A DNA stretch of 64,000 bases from Methylobacterium frigidaeris (GTDB lineage: Bacteria > Pseudomonadota > Alphaproteobacteria > Rhizobiales > Beijerinckiaceae), in the NCBI RefSeq assembly GCF_022179185.1, contig NZ_BPQJ01000004.1, forward strand, positions 62,001-126,000, in the 5' to 3' direction. Both the position numbers and the translations under genes were made by a program. Shown here one piece after another: positions 1 to 9,110 of the stretch. Position 1 is the stretch's first letter. Each line of letters begins with the position of its first letter. The notes beneath the pieces are model-generated. The model had not been told where the DNA came from. It saw only the letters and a list, made by a program, of their open reading frames with translations, and did not search any database.

Positions 1-428
1 CCACCCTGCTCGCCATCGCGGGGCTCGAACGCCTCGGCCTCGCCGACCGCGCTCAAGAAGTCCTGCCGGTTAGCGAGATGCTGCCGGCGGTGGCGCAAGG
101 GGCGCTCGGCATCGAGTGCCGGGCCGGCGACACCGACGTGATCGAGCGCCTCCAGGCCGTTTCCTGCTCCCGCACCACCATCGCGGTCGGGGCAGAGCGA
201 GCGCTGCTCGAGGAGCTCGACGGCTCCTGCCGCACCCCGATCGCGGCGCTCGCCCAGATCGACGGCGACACCCTCACCCTCGACGGGCTCCTGTTCCTGC
301 CCGACGGCAGCGCCCATTGGGCCACCCACCGCACCGGTCCCACCGCGGACGCCCTGGCGATCGGGCGCGAGGCGGGGGCGGAGCTGAAGGCGAAGGCCGG
401 CGAGACCTACCGGGCGAAGCTCCAGTAG
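1..428 (+). CDS. hemC: Hydroxymethylbilane synthase (porphobilinogen deaminase), C-terminal part
   Basis: The gene enters from the left edge in frame and its last 142 codons are visible. HemC joins four porphobilinogen units into hydroxymethylbilane in cytosolic tetrapyrrole synthesis. The visible part has the family motif PAVAQGALGIECR followed by LDGSCRTPIAA, whose Cys carries the dipyrromethane cofactor in known HemC enzymes. The C-terminal domain then ends normally at a TAG stop. The start lies outside the window. No downstream gene on this strand is adjacent, so it may end its transcription unit. Confidence 0.95.
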   Translation, partial: TLLAIAGLERLGLADRAQEVLPVSEMLPAVAQGALGIECRAGDTDVIERLQAVSCSRTTIAVGAERALLEELDGSCRTPIAALAQIDGDTLTLDGLLFLPDGSAHWATHRTGPTADALAIGREAGAELKAKAGETYRAKLQ

Positions 429-539
429 CAGGCCGCCTCTCGAGCATGTTCCGACGAAGTGACCATCGGTTCGTCCCAGGAAACGCGGCCAATCGAGACG
501 GGAGAGCAGCGCCAGCTGGCAAGGCGGTCGGGCGTTGCT

Positions 540-1790
540 CTAGCGGGCGACCTGCGCGGGTTCGACGCGCGCCGCGCTGTCGCCGGCCGGTTGCGACCCG
601 AGGGCAAGACCGCTCGCGGCGACCCCGCCGCCCCGCCGCTTGACCGCGTAGGAGGCCGCATCGGCCCGCCGGACCAGGTCGTCGAGACCCGCCGCGCGCG
701 ACGGCGCGCAGGCGAAGCCCAGGCTCAGGCCTACGCTCGCCGTCTGCCCCCCGAGATGGTAGGGAGCGCTGAGAGCGTGGACGATGCGGCGGGCGAGACC
801 CTCCGCCTCCTCCGCGTGTCGCACGCCGGGCTGGAGCACCACGAACTCGTCCCCACCCGTCCGGGCCGCCAGGACGGGAGCCTCCAGAAGCAGGCGCAGC
901 CGCGCCCCAAGTTCCTGCAGCAGGGCATCGCCGGCCGCGTGGCCGTAGCGGTCGTTGATCAGCTTGAAGCCGTCGAGATCGAAGCAGTGGATCGCCACGC
1001 TGTCGTCCTCGGTCCCGGACAGGCGGCCGAAGGCCTCGCACAGACCGAGCCGGTTGGCGAGCCCGGTCAGGGCGTCGCTGCGGGCGAGCGCCGCCATGTC
1101 GAGGCGCAGCCGGATCTGCCGGATGGCCGTCCGGTGAGCGGAGACGACGCTCTGCAGGGCCCCGACGAGGAACAGACCGAACATGGTGGCGAGGATGCCG
1201 TGCGGCATGCCCCCGAACCAAGCCGCAGACACGATCGCCGGCAGGGTCGCCAGCAGCAGCGCGCCGAAGGCCATCACCGGCCGGACGGAGAGGTGGGTGA
1301 CGATGCCGGAGCAGTAGCCGAACAGCAGCCCGGTCGCGAGCATCTGCGGCTCCATGCGGGGCTGCGCGAAGATCGTGCCGACGAATGCCCCGACCGAGGC
1401 GGCGACCCCGATGGTCGTCAGGATATGGCCCTGTTCCCATAAGCGGGCCTCTCCCGGCGCGAGTGGCCCGTGAGCCAGCCGCCGCCTCTGCCGGAGGACG
1501 AGCACGAGCTTGCACGCCGAGGCCAGGATGCCGCTCGCGACCGCCGCGAACAGCACGGCCTGGCCGAGCGCCTGCGCGACGAAGAGGCCTACGCCTGCCA
1601 AGGTGACGGCCATGATGGCGGTCGGCAGGATGACGCGCGCGAGATCGGAGACCAACGCGACGTAGATGTCGTCCGATTCAACGCCTGCACGCATCCGCCA
1701 CGTGTCCGATCCCAGTTCCAATCGCCATGGGAACACGGGATCTATGACGGATCCGACAATAATCCTACGGGTCGAGCCGCTTTCTCCCAC
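540..1790 (-). CDS. Membrane diguanylate cyclase (GGDEF domain)
   Basis: The N-terminal half has about six hydrophobic segments (roughly residues 50-225). A GGDEF domain with an intact RTGGDEFVVL active loop follows, so synthesis of c-di-GMP at the inner membrane is likely. The four residues where the RxxD inhibitory I-site normally lies, five residues before GGDEF, read EAPV, so product feedback through that site is probably absent. There is no EAL domain. An alternative Met start at 1694 (MRAGVESDD) would remove 32 poorly conserved-looking residues and may be the true start. What the membrane part senses cannot be told from sequence. Confidence 0.88.
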   Translation of the reverse strand: MGESGSTRRIIVGSVIDPVFPWRLELGSDTWRMRAGVESDDIYVALVSDLARVILPTAIMAVTLAGVGLFVAQALGQAVLFAAVASGILASACKLVLVLRQRRRLAHGPLAPGEARLWEQGHILTTIGVAASVGAFVGTIFAQPRMEPQMLATGLLFGYCSGIVTHLSVRPVMAFGALLLATLPAIVSAAWFGGMPHGILATMFGLFLVGALQSVVSAHRTAIRQIRLRLDMAALARSDALTGLANRLGLCEAFGRLSGTEDDSVAIHCFDLDGFKLINDRYGHAAGDALLQELGARLRLLLEAPVLAARTGGDEFVVLQPGVRHAEEAEGLARRIVHALSAPYHLGGQTASVGLSLGFACAPSRAAGLDDLVRRADAASYAVKRRGGGVAASGLALGSQPAGDSAARVEPAQVAR

Positions 1791-1855
1791 CCCGCCGATG
1801 CCGTCCCTGCGTCAGGATGCCGGGAGAGCCCACGCCGTCGAAAAACATCCCTGCT

Positions 1856-3148
1856 CTAGACCAGTACCGGCAAAGCCTGTTGCGCGCCGACTCCGAAGAC
1901 CCGCTTGTAGCGGTCGACCTCTTCTTCCGGCCCGAGGGCCTTGGTGGGATTGTCGGAGAGCTTCACGGTCGGGCGGCCGTTGGCCGAGATCACCTTGCAG
2001 ACGATCGAGATCGGGTCGAGGCGGCCGTCCGGCGCCAGGCCGCGGAAATCGTTGGTGAGCAGGGTGCCCCAGCCGTAGCCGATGCGCAGGCGGCCGTGGA
2101 AGTGGCGGTGGATTCGATCGATCACGCCGACGTCGAGCCCGTCGGAGAAGATCGCCAGCTTCTCCCGCGGGTTGCGTCCGTGCCGGGTCCACCACCGGAT
2201 GGCCTCTTCGCCGCCCTCGATCGGATCCTTCGAATCGATGCGGATGCCGGTCCAGTCTGCCATCCAGGCAGGCCCGCGCTCGAGGAAGCCGGTGGTGCCG
2301 TAGGTGTCGGGCAGGATCACCAGGAGGTTGCCGGCATAGTCCCGCTGCCAGTCGGCGAGCACCAGGTAGGGCGCGCGGGCCAGTTCCTCCTCGGTCTCGG
2401 CCAGGGCCGAGTAGACCATCGGCAGCTCGTGGGCATTGGTGCCCACCGCCTCGATGTCGTGGCGCAAGGCGATCAGGCAGTTCGAGGTGCCGAGGAAGCT
2501 GTTGCCCAAACCCTCGATCATCGCCTCGACGCACCAATCCTGCCACAGGAAGCCGTGGCGGCGGCGGGTGCCGAAATCGGCGATCGACAGGCCCGGCAGG
2601 GTCTTCAGCCGCTCGATCTTCTCCCAGATCCGGGTCATGGCGCGGGCGTAGAGCACCTGCAGCTCGAACTTGCCCATGCCCTTGAGCACGCCGCGGGAGC
2701 GCAGCTCGTTGAGGATGGCGAGCGCCGGCACCTCCCACATCGTGGTCTCGATCCACGGGCCGTGGAAGGTGAGGACGTACTGCCCGTCCTGCTTCTCCAG
2801 GAGGTAGTCGGGGAAACGGAAGTTCTCGAGCCAGTCCATGAAGTCCGGCGAGAACATCTGGCGGCGGCCGTAGAAGGTGTTGCCGCGCAGCCAGGTGGAT
2901 TCGCCCCGGGTGAGCCGGAGCGACCGGCAATGGTCGAGCTGCTCGCGCAGTTCGCCCGGGTCGATCAGGTCGGCGAGGCGGACCCGGCTGGTGCGGTTCT
3001 GGATGCCGAAGGTGACCGAGACGTTCCGGTGGCGCCGGAAGATCGTCTGGGCCATCAAGAGCTTGTAGAAATCCGTGTCGAGCACGGAGCGGATGATCGG
3101 ATCGATCTTCCAGGTATGGTTGTAGACCCTGGTCGCGAGATCGAGCAT
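1856..3148 (-). CDS. pncB: Nicotinate phosphoribosyltransferase
   Basis: The protein is 430 residues, the usual length for the proteobacterial enzyme. It converts nicotinate and PRPP to nicotinate mononucleotide in the Preiss-Handler NAD salvage route. Family signatures include the N-terminal [14 protein letters not shown], the central [10 protein letters not shown] loop and the C-terminal FSDGLD and GWGTLLTND stretches. It stands alone on the minus strand between the diguanylate cyclase and the flavin-binding protein. A GC-rich hairpin (stem TCGCCCC, 3197-3216) lies 50-70 bp upstream of the start and could fall in the mRNA leader. Confidence 0.96.
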   Translation of the reverse strand: MLDLATRVYNHTWKIDPIIRSVLDTDFYKLLMAQTIFRRHRNVSVTFGIQNRTSRVRLADLIDPGELREQLDHCRSLRLTRGESTWLRGNTFYGRRQMFSPDFMDWLENFRFPDYLLEKQDGQYVLTFHGPWIETTMWEVPALAILNELRSRGVLKGMGKFELQVLYARAMTRIWEKIERLKTLPGLSIADFGTRRRHGFLWQDWCVEAMIEGLGNSFLGTSNCLIALRHDIEAVGTNAHELPMVYSALAETEEELARAPYLVLADWQRDYAGNLLVILPDTYGTTGFLERGPAWMADWTGIRIDSKDPIEGGEEAIRWWTRHGRNPREKLAIFSDGLDVGVIDRIHRHFHGRLRIGYGWGTLLTNDFRGLAPDGRLDPISIVCKVISANGRPTVKLSDNPTKALGPEEEVDRYKRVFGVGAQQALPVLV

Positions 3149-3297
3149 CGCCCGTGCCTGCCTGACTCGGGCCGCTTCCTGCGAGCGGCCGGACCATCGC
3201 CCCTCGGGCGGGGCGACGGAGGGTGTGAAGCCGGCACGGTTCGGGCCGCCAAGTCAAGCGCTCAGGCCAAGCGCCGGCCCGGTCTCGTGCGCAATCC

Positions 3298-3807
3298 TCA
3301 GCGGGCGCCGAGATCGACCGCCTTCTTCTCGGTCTTCGGCGACTCGCCGGTCACCGCCGCCTTCACGTATCCGTAGAGGTGCAGCATCGTGGCGTTCGGG
3401 CTGTCCCAGTACTCGCCCTTCTCGGGATGGACGCGGATCAGCGCGATCGACGGGTCGTCCTTGCCGCCGGGGAACCAGGTCTTCAGGCTCTCGCTCCACT
3501 TGGCGTCGATCTGCGCCTTGTCGCGCACGATCTCGGCCTTGCCCGACACCGAGACGTAGTTCTGGCTCGATGGGTCGGAATAGGAGAGGTTGACCTGGCT
3601 GTCGCGGCTGATCTCGCCTGCCACCGGCGCGTCGTGCTTGACGAAGAACCACAGGTCGCCGTTCTCGTCCGCGTCCTGGTTCCACATCGGGCGGCTGCGC
3701 AGCTGCCCGTCGGAATCGGCCGTGGTCATCATCGCGACCTTCACGTCCTTGATCATCGCGAAGAGCTTCTGCGCGCCCTCGTGGTCGCGGTGGCTGCCCT
3801 GGTGCAT
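3298..3807 (-). CDS. Pyridoxamine 5'-phosphate oxidase family protein (general stress protein 26 type)
   Basis: This 169-residue protein has the split-barrel flavin-binding fold of the PNPOx-like family, seen in VAMMTTADSDGQLRSRPM near the N-terminus and the LWFFVKHDA strand. It probably binds a flavin or related cofactor, but its substrate is unknown. The ATG at 3807 is chosen because GGGAG lies about 8 nt upstream and the family N-terminus matches there. An open frame upstream is read-through of non-coding sequence. It is divergent from the molbindin gene across a 213-bp gap. Confidence 0.86.
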   Translation of the reverse strand: MHQGSHRDHEGAQKLFAMIKDVKVAMMTTADSDGQLRSRPMWNQDADENGDLWFFVKHDAPVAGEISRDSQVNLSYSDPSSQNYVSVSGKAEIVRDKAQIDAKWSESLKTWFPGGKDDPSIALIRVHPEKGEYWDSPNATMLHLYGYVKAAVTGESPKTEKKAVDLGAR

Positions 3808-4020
3808 CCGTCGATCTCCCTCGAACATCGTCGCGAGCGGGCCGGCCCGCTCGAAGCTGCACGACAACGGACGATGCCGGCTTTGGTTTCGGTTCCCCAT
3901 CGCGGAAACTCGGCCGTGAAATCCGGGGCGCCCGGCTCGCCAGGGACGGACGAGGCGCCTATCTGTCCGGCCGGGGTGGCGCAGGCGCGCTGCCACGATG
4001 TGGAACGGGGAGACCCCTCG

Positions 4021-4230
4021 ATGAAGATCAGCGCGCGCAACCAGCTCGACGGGAAGGTCATCGAGGTGAAGAAGGGCGCCACCACCGCCCATGTCCGGGT
4101 CGAGCTCGCCGGCGGGCAGGTCGTCACCGCGGCGATCACCAACGAATCCGCCGACGAGCTGGGCCTCGCCCCCGGCAAGACCGTGAAGGCGGTGATCAAG
4201 TCCAGCGACGTGATGATCGCGACGGATTGA
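4021..4230 (+). CDS. Molbindin-like TOBE/MOP domain protein
   Basis: The 69-residue protein is a single MOP (TOBE) domain: SARNQLDGKVIEVKKGATTA at the N-terminus and a C-terminal IKSSDVMIATD strand. Proteins of this size are molbindins, which bind molybdate or tungstate as oligomers in the cytoplasm and act in storage or homeostasis. GGGGAG lies 9 nt before the ATG. Only 7 bp separate it from the substrate-binding protein of an ABC importer, so the two are probably cotranscribed. That link is the main clue to the transporter substrate. Confidence 0.88.
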   Translation: MKISARNQLDGKVIEVKKGATTAHVRVELAGGQVVTAAITNESADELGLAPGKTVKAVIKSSDVMIATD

Positions 4231-4237
4231 CGGCGCG

Positions 4238-5260
4238 ATGCGGCCCGACCGGCGCTCCCTGCTCCTCGGCTCGGCGGCCTTCGCGCTGGCGGGGCCTGCA
4301 CGCGCCGCCGACCCCCTGCGGGACGGTGCCGGCCGGGTTCTCGAGACGCTGCGCTCCCCCGTCGCCCGGGTGTTTCCCGCCGGTCCCCCGGCGGCGATCC
4401 TGCTCTACACCCTGGCCCCCGAGCTGCTGCTCGGCTGGCCGCGGGCGATCCGCCCGGCGGAAAGACCCTATCTCTTGGCCCAGGCCGCCGACCTGCCGGA
4501 GATCGGGCGGCTCACCGGGCGCGGCAACACCGCCAACCTCGAAGCGGTGCTGGCGTCGAAGCCCGACCTGATCCTCGATGTCGGCTCCACCGCCGAGACC
4601 TACCGCTCGCTGGCGGACCGGGTGCAGGGCCAGACCGGCATCCCCTACGCGCTCCTCGACGGGCGCCTGACGGCGGCGCCCGCCACCTATCGCAGCCTCG
4701 GCCGCCTGATCGGGCGCGACGCCGAACCCCTGACGGCCCTGGCCGAGCGCACCCTGACGACGATGCGCGAGCGCGTCGCCGCTGTGCCGGAGGGCGAGCG
4801 CCCCCGGGTCTACCTCGCCCGCGGGCCGCGCGGCCTCGAGACCGCGCGCCAGGGCTCGATCAACGTCGAGGCCCTGGGTCTCATGGGCGCCGTCAACGTC
4901 GCGGGCCCCGGAGCCAGCCTGGCCCAGGTCTCGCCCGAGGACGTGGTGGCCTGGGCACCGGAGGTGATCGTCGCCCTCGATCCCGCCTTCGCGGCGGCGG
5001 CGCGACAGGACCCGCTGTGGCAGGCGACGCCGGCGCTGCGCGCCGGGCGGCTCCATGTCAGCCCGTCGCTGCCCTTCGGCTGGGTCGATTTCCCGCCCTC
5101 GGTCAACCGGCTGCTCGGCCTGTGGTGGCTGGGCAAGATCCTCTATCCGGCGCATTTCCCGGAGGACATCCGGGGGATCGCCCGCGACCTCCACGGCCGG
5201 CTCTACCATGTGGTGCCGGACGACGCGGCCCTCGACCGCGTGCTGGCGGGAGCCCTGTGA
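4238..5260 (+). CDS. ABC transporter periplasmic substrate-binding protein (FecB/BtuF/MolA type)
   Basis: The 340-residue protein has an arginine-rich N-terminus and a hydrophobic signal ending PARAAD, so it is exported. It has the two-lobed, helix-backbone fold of the periplasmic-binding-protein family that delivers siderophores, cobalamin, haem or molybdate, visible in LEAVLASKPDLILDV and the EDVVAWAPEVIVALDP stretch. The N-terminal region with LLYTLAPELLLGWP is typical of this family. The neighbouring molbindin favours an oxyanion such as molybdate (compare Haemophilus MolA) over iron, but this is inference. Confidence 0.85.
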   Translation: MRPDRRSLLLGSAAFALAGPARAADPLRDGAGRVLETLRSPVARVFPAGPPAAILLYTLAPELLLGWPRAIRPAERPYLLAQAADLPEIGRLTGRGNTANLEAVLASKPDLILDVGSTAETYRSLADRVQGQTGIPYALLDGRLTAAPATYRSLGRLIGRDAEPLTALAERTLTTMRERVAAVPEGERPRVYLARGPRGLETARQGSINVEALGLMGAVNVAGPGASLAQVSPEDVVAWAPEVIVALDPAFAAAARQDPLWQATPALRAGRLHVSPSLPFGWVDFPPSVNRLLGLWWLGKILYPAHFPEDIRGIARDLHGRLYHVVPDDAALDRVLAGAL

Positions 5261-6306
5261 GCGCCATCGCTCATGCCATCGCCCTCGCCGGCGCCCGGGC
5301 CGTCCGGCTCAGCGGTCCGTGGCTCGCGCTCCTCGCCCTGGTGCTCGCTGCCGCTCTCGCCTTCGGGGTCGGGCGCTATCCGGTCTCGCTCCTCGACGTC
5401 GCGCGGGTGCTGCTCGGCCGCCTCACCGGCCACGCGCCGGACGTGGCACCGGCGGTCGAGGCGGTGGTGTTGCAGATCCGGGGTCCGCGCATCGCCGCCG
5501 CGATCCTGATCGGCGCCGCCCTCTCGGTCGCCGGCACCGCCTTCCAGGGCCTGTTTCGCAATCCCCTGGTCTCGCCCGACATCCTCGGCGCCTCCTCGGG
5601 GGCGGCCCTCGGCGCGGTCCTCGGCATCTGGCTCTCCCTCGGCGTGCTGGCGATCGAGGGGCTGGCCTTCGCGGGCGGTCTCCTGGCGGTGGCCTGCGTC
5701 TACGGTCTCGGCGCCGCCCTTTCGGGGCGCGATCCGGTCCTGGTGCTGGTGCTGGCGGGCGTCGTCATCGGTTCGCTCCTCGGGGCCGGGGTCGGGCTCA
5801 TCAAGTACCTCGCCGATCCCTACAACCAGCTCCCGGCGATGACGTTCTGGCTGCTCGGCAGCCTGTCCGGGACGCACCCCTCCGACCTGCTGCCGCTCGC
5901 CGGGCCGGTGGTCGTCGGCACCGGGCTCCTGCTCGCCTTGCGCTGGCGGCTCGACGTGCTGTCGCTGCCGGACGAGGAGGCGCGCTCGCTCGGCCTCGCC
6001 ACCGGCGCCCTGCGCGTCGCTGTCGTGGCGGCCGCGACCCTCGTCACGGCGGCGAGCGTGGCGGCGGCCGGCATCGTCGGCTGGGTCGGGCTGGTGGTGC
6101 CGCACCTCGCCCGTTTCCTGGTCGGCCCCGGCTTCGGCCGGCTGATCCCGACCGCGGCGCTCCTCGGCGCCGGCACGCTGCTCACCATCGACACGCTCGC
6201 CCGCACCTTGGCCCCGGTCGAGGTGCCGCTGGGCATCCTCACCGCCTTCGTCGGCACCCCGGTCTTCCTGTGGCTGCTCGCCCGAGCGGAGCGGGACTGG
6301 TCGTGA
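5257..6306 (+). CDS. ABC transporter permease, FecCD/BtuC family
   Basis: The 349-residue, highly hydrophobic protein has the roughly ten membrane segments expected of a BtuC-type permease. Family motifs include GAALSVAGTAFQGLFRNPLV and PDILGASSGAALGA near the N-terminus and GWVGLVVPHLAR in the coupling region. The start is a GTG at 5257, overlapping the stop of the binding-protein gene (GTGA), which indicates translational coupling. It forms the membrane channel of the importer. Confidence 0.93.
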   Translation: MSAIAHAIALAGARAVRLSGPWLALLALVLAAALAFGVGRYPVSLLDVARVLLGRLTGHAPDVAPAVEAVVLQIRGPRIAAAILIGAALSVAGTAFQGLFRNPLVSPDILGASSGAALGAVLGIWLSLGVLAIEGLAFAGGLLAVACVYGLGAALSGRDPVLVLVLAGVVIGSLLGAGVGLIKYLADPYNQLPAMTFWLLGSLSGTHPSDLLPLAGPVVVGTGLLLALRWRLDVLSLPDEEARSLGLATGALRVAVVAAATLVTAASVAAAGIVGWVGLVVPHLARFLVGPGFGRLIPTAALLGAGTLLTIDTLARTLAPVEVPLGILTAFVGTPVFLWLLARAERDWS

Positions 6307-7073
6307 TCCTGCTCGACGCAGCCGACCTCGCCTTCGGCTATGCGGGCCGGGAGATCGGCCGCGGCCTCTCGGTGCAGCTCGCCGCCGGCGAGGCGCTGGC
6401 GCTCCTCGGTCCCAACGGCGGCGGCAAGACCACGCTCCTGAAGACCCTGCTCGGCCTGCTGCCGGCGCTCGCGGGCACGATCCGGGTCGAGGGCCGGCCG
6501 CTCTCGGAGCTGACCGTGCGGGAGCGGGCGCAGGCGATGGCCTACGTGCCGCAGGCCGGCGCCAGCGCCTTCGCCTTCACCGCCCGCGCCGTGGTGCTGA
6601 TGGGGCGGACCAGCCGCTCCGGCCTGCTCTCCGCCCCCTCGCGCGCCGACCACGCGGCGGCGGAAGGGGCCCTTCGCCGGATGGGCATCGCCCACCTCGC
6701 CGAGCGCCCGGTGACGCGGCTCTCCGGCGGCGAGCGCCAATTGGTGCTGGTCGCCCGGGCGCTCGCCCAGGAGCCCCGCATCGTGGTCCTCGACGAGCCG
6801 ACGGCGAGCCTCGATTTCGGCAACCAGGGCCGGGTGATGGCCGAGATCCTGCGACTGCGCGCCGACGGGCTCGGCCTCCTCTTCACCACCCACGATCCCA
6901 ACCAGGCCGCCCGCTACGCCGACCGGGTCCTGCTCCTGCGCGGCGGCTTAGCCCTCGCCGCCGGCCCGGTGGCGGAGGTGCTTGACGCCCCGACCCTCGG
7001 CCGGCTCTACGGCGCGCCGGTCGAGGAGGTGCGGGACACCGCGAGCGGCGTGCGGGCCTTCCTGCCGGGATAG
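6303..7073 (+). CDS. ABC transporter ATP-binding protein, FecE/BtuD type
   Basis: The 256-residue ATPase has Walker A GPNGGGKTT, signature LSGGERQ, Walker B IVVLDEPTASLD and an H-loop TTHDP, all canonical. The GTG start at 6303 overlaps the permease stop, completing a tightly coupled binding protein-permease-ATPase operon downstream of the molbindin. It energises import. The gene ends 3 bp from the stop of the convergent VWA gene and I see no terminator hairpin in that gap. Confidence 0.93.
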   Translation: MILLDAADLAFGYAGREIGRGLSVQLAAGEALALLGPNGGGKTTLLKTLLGLLPALAGTIRVEGRPLSELTVRERAQAMAYVPQAGASAFAFTARAVVLMGRTSRSGLLSAPSRADHAAAEGALRRMGIAHLAERPVTRLSGGERQLVLVARALAQEPRIVVLDEPTASLDFGNQGRVMAEILRLRADGLGLLFTTHDPNQAARYADRVLLLRGGLALAAGPVAEVLDAPTLGRLYGAPVEEVRDTASGVRAFLPG

Positions 7074-7076
7074 GGC

Positions 7077-9110
7077 TCAGCGCGGCGCCGGCGCCAGTGC
7101 CGCGGCGGTCTCCGCGGCGGTCTCCGCGGCGCGGACGAGGCCGACGAACTCCGCCCGGTAGCCGAACGGATCGTCCCCCCTCGCCCCTGTGGCGAGCCGC
7201 ACGATATCCGGGTAGCGGAAGGCGCCGGTATGGGTCGCGCCACGCAGGATCTCGCCGAACGCCGCCACCGCGGCGGCGAAGCGGGCCTCCTGCGGCGCCT
7301 CGGTGAGGGTCTTCACCTCGTGGCCCGGGTCGATCGCCGCCTCGATCAGCCGGCTCGTCTCCGCGTCCGGCCGCTTGTAGCGGATCGCCACATGCGCGTA
7401 GTCGCTCGATCCCGCCACCGGCGCGGCAGGCTTCGCGGCGTAGCGCAGGTCCGGCATCGCCCGCGGCCCGCCCACCGGTACCACCTCGTAGAGCGCCGTC
7501 ACGGTCTGGCCCGAGCCGACCTCCCCGGCATCGACCTTGTCGTTGGTGAAGTCGTCGCGGCGCAGGGCGCGGGTCTCGTAGCCGATCAGCCGGTACTCGG
7601 CGATCGTGGCCGGGTTGAACTCGACCTGGATCTTCACGTCCTTGGCGATCGGCACCAGGGTCGAGGTCGCCTCCTCCACCAGCACCTTGCGGGCCTCGTT
7701 CAGGGTGTCGATGTACGCCGCCGCGCCGTTGCCGTTCTGGGCGAGCGCCTGCATCAGCGCGTCGTTGTGGTTGCCCATGCCGAAGCCGAGCACCGACAGG
7801 AAGATGCCCGTCCCACGCTTGCGGGCGACGAAGCCCTTCAGCTCGTCCGGATCGGTGATGCCGAGGTTGAAGTCGCCGTCGGTGGCGAGCACCACGCGGT
7901 TGACCGCCTTGGCCTCGAAGCCCTGCTCGGCGAGGGCGTAGGCCTGGCGCAGGCCTTCGCCGCCGGCCGTGCCGCCGCGTGCGCCCAAGCCCTCGATCGC
8001 ACCCAGGATCTTCTGGCGCTCGCTCGCCGGGGTGGGGGGCAGCACCGTGCCGGCCTCGCCCGCATAGGTCACGATCGCGACCCGGTCGCGGGCGTCGAGC
8101 GTCGTCAGGAGCAGGCCGAGCGCCTGCTTGACCAGCGGCAGCCGGTTCGGCCCCGCCATCGAGCCGGAGGTGTCGATCAGGAAGACCAGGTTGGCCGGCG
8201 GCCGGGTCTCCGGCGCCACGGCGTAGCCCTTGATGCCGACCTGCACCAGCTTGCGCCCCTCGGCCCAGGGGCTCGGGAACACCGCGGTGGTGATCCGGAA
8301 CGGCTCCTCCGGGCTCGTCGGCGCCGGGTAGGCGTAGGGGAAGTAGTTGATCAGCTCCTCGGTGCGCACCGCGTTCGGCGGCGGCAGGACGTTGCGGTTC
8401 AGGCTGGCGCGCATGAAGGCGTAGGAGGCGGTATCGACGTCGATCGAGAAGGTCGAGACCGGTGCCTGCGCCACCGCCTGGAAGCCGCTCGGCTGCGCCT
8501 CCGGGAAGCGGTCGCGGCCGGTGGGCTCGGGCAGCGGCATGGGTTCCGGCGTCGGCGCCGCGAGCGTCGCGACCACGCCTCCGGAAAGCGCCCGGGTGCG
8601 CGAGGGCGCGGGAGGGTGCAGCAGCGCCATGGCCTGGTCGCCCCTGCGGCGCGTCGATTCCGCCTCGGCGAGGGCGAGGCGACGGACGATCTCCAGGTCC
8701 CGGGCGGCCGACAGGTCGGACGGGCTCGGCGCCGGAGGGGGCGCGGCCTGGGCCGCCTCGGTCGCCGGTGGCGCCGCTTCGATCCGGGGCGCTTGCCCCG
8801 GCACGCTCGGGTCCTGCGCGTCCGGAGGCGCCGTCGCCGCGCGCTCGCGCAGGATGGTCCAGGCCGCGGGAAGGCTGAGGGCGGCGACCAGGGCGGCGGC
8901 GACGAGGGGACGGGTACGGAGCATGAGCGGGCCTCCCAGAGGGGATCGACGCTCCTTGCGACGCGCCGGCCCGGCGGAAGCTTGGCCCGGGGCCCGATCT
9001 TTTTCGCCGTGGGCGGCGTCGAACCGGGCCAGCGCTGCGGCGAGCGCCCGCTCACGGGCCTCGGGGGCGGGCGTCGGCGCGGGGGGCAGGAAGTCGGTGT
9101 CAGGCGCCAT
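7077..9110 (-). CDS. Membrane-anchored von Willebrand factor A domain protein (YfbK-like)
   Basis: The 677-residue protein has about 65 cytoplasmic residues, one membrane segment at about 67-86, a Pro/Ala-rich linker, then the YfbK-type module. That module is an N-terminal vWF_A-associated region (FSIDVDTASYA, about 222-231), a VWA domain with MIDAS motif DTSGS starting at Asp313, and a C-terminal DUF3520-like region. The start at 9110 has GGAGG upstream and overlaps the stop of the ECF sigma gene by 11 bp. Upstream codons in the same frame lie inside the sigma gene and are rejected. No separate anti-sigma gene is present, so the cytoplasmic N-terminus is a candidate sigma-binding part. Confidence 0.88.
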   Translation of the reverse strand: MAPDTDFLPPAPTPAPEARERALAAALARFDAAHGEKDRAPGQASAGPARRKERRSPLGGPLMLRTRPLVAAALVAALSLPAAWTILRERAATAPPDAQDPSVPGQAPRIEAAPPATEAAQAAPPPAPSPSDLSAARDLEIVRRLALAEAESTRRRGDQAMALLHPPAPSRTRALSGGVVATLAAPTPEPMPLPEPTGRDRFPEAQPSGFQAVAQAPVSTFSIDVDTASYAFMRASLNRNVLPPPNAVRTEELINYFPYAYPAPTSPEEPFRITTAVFPSPWAEGRKLVQVGIKGYAVAPETRPPANLVFLIDTSGSMAGPNRLPLVKQALGLLLTTLDARDRVAIVTYAGEAGTVLPPTPASERQKILGAIEGLGARGGTAGGEGLRQAYALAEQGFEAKAVNRVVLATDGDFNLGITDPDELKGFVARKRGTGIFLSVLGFGMGNHNDALMQALAQNGNGAAAYIDTLNEARKVLVEEATSTLVPIAKDVKIQVEFNPATIAEYRLIGYETRALRRDDFTNDKVDAGEVGSGQTVTALYEVVPVGGPRAMPDLRYAAKPAAPVAGSSDYAHVAIRYKRPDAETSRLIEAAIDPGHEVKTLTEAPQEARFAAAVAAFGEILRGATHTGAFRYPDIVRLATGARGDDPFGYRAEFVGLVRAAETAAETAAALAPAPR

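Noticed and set aside
1812..3376. Long open frames on both strands overlapping pncB (481 and 519 codons)
   Set aside because: They are antisense or alternate frames of a clear pncB gene. High GC content suppresses stop codons, and the products are Arg/Pro/Gly-rich without motifs.
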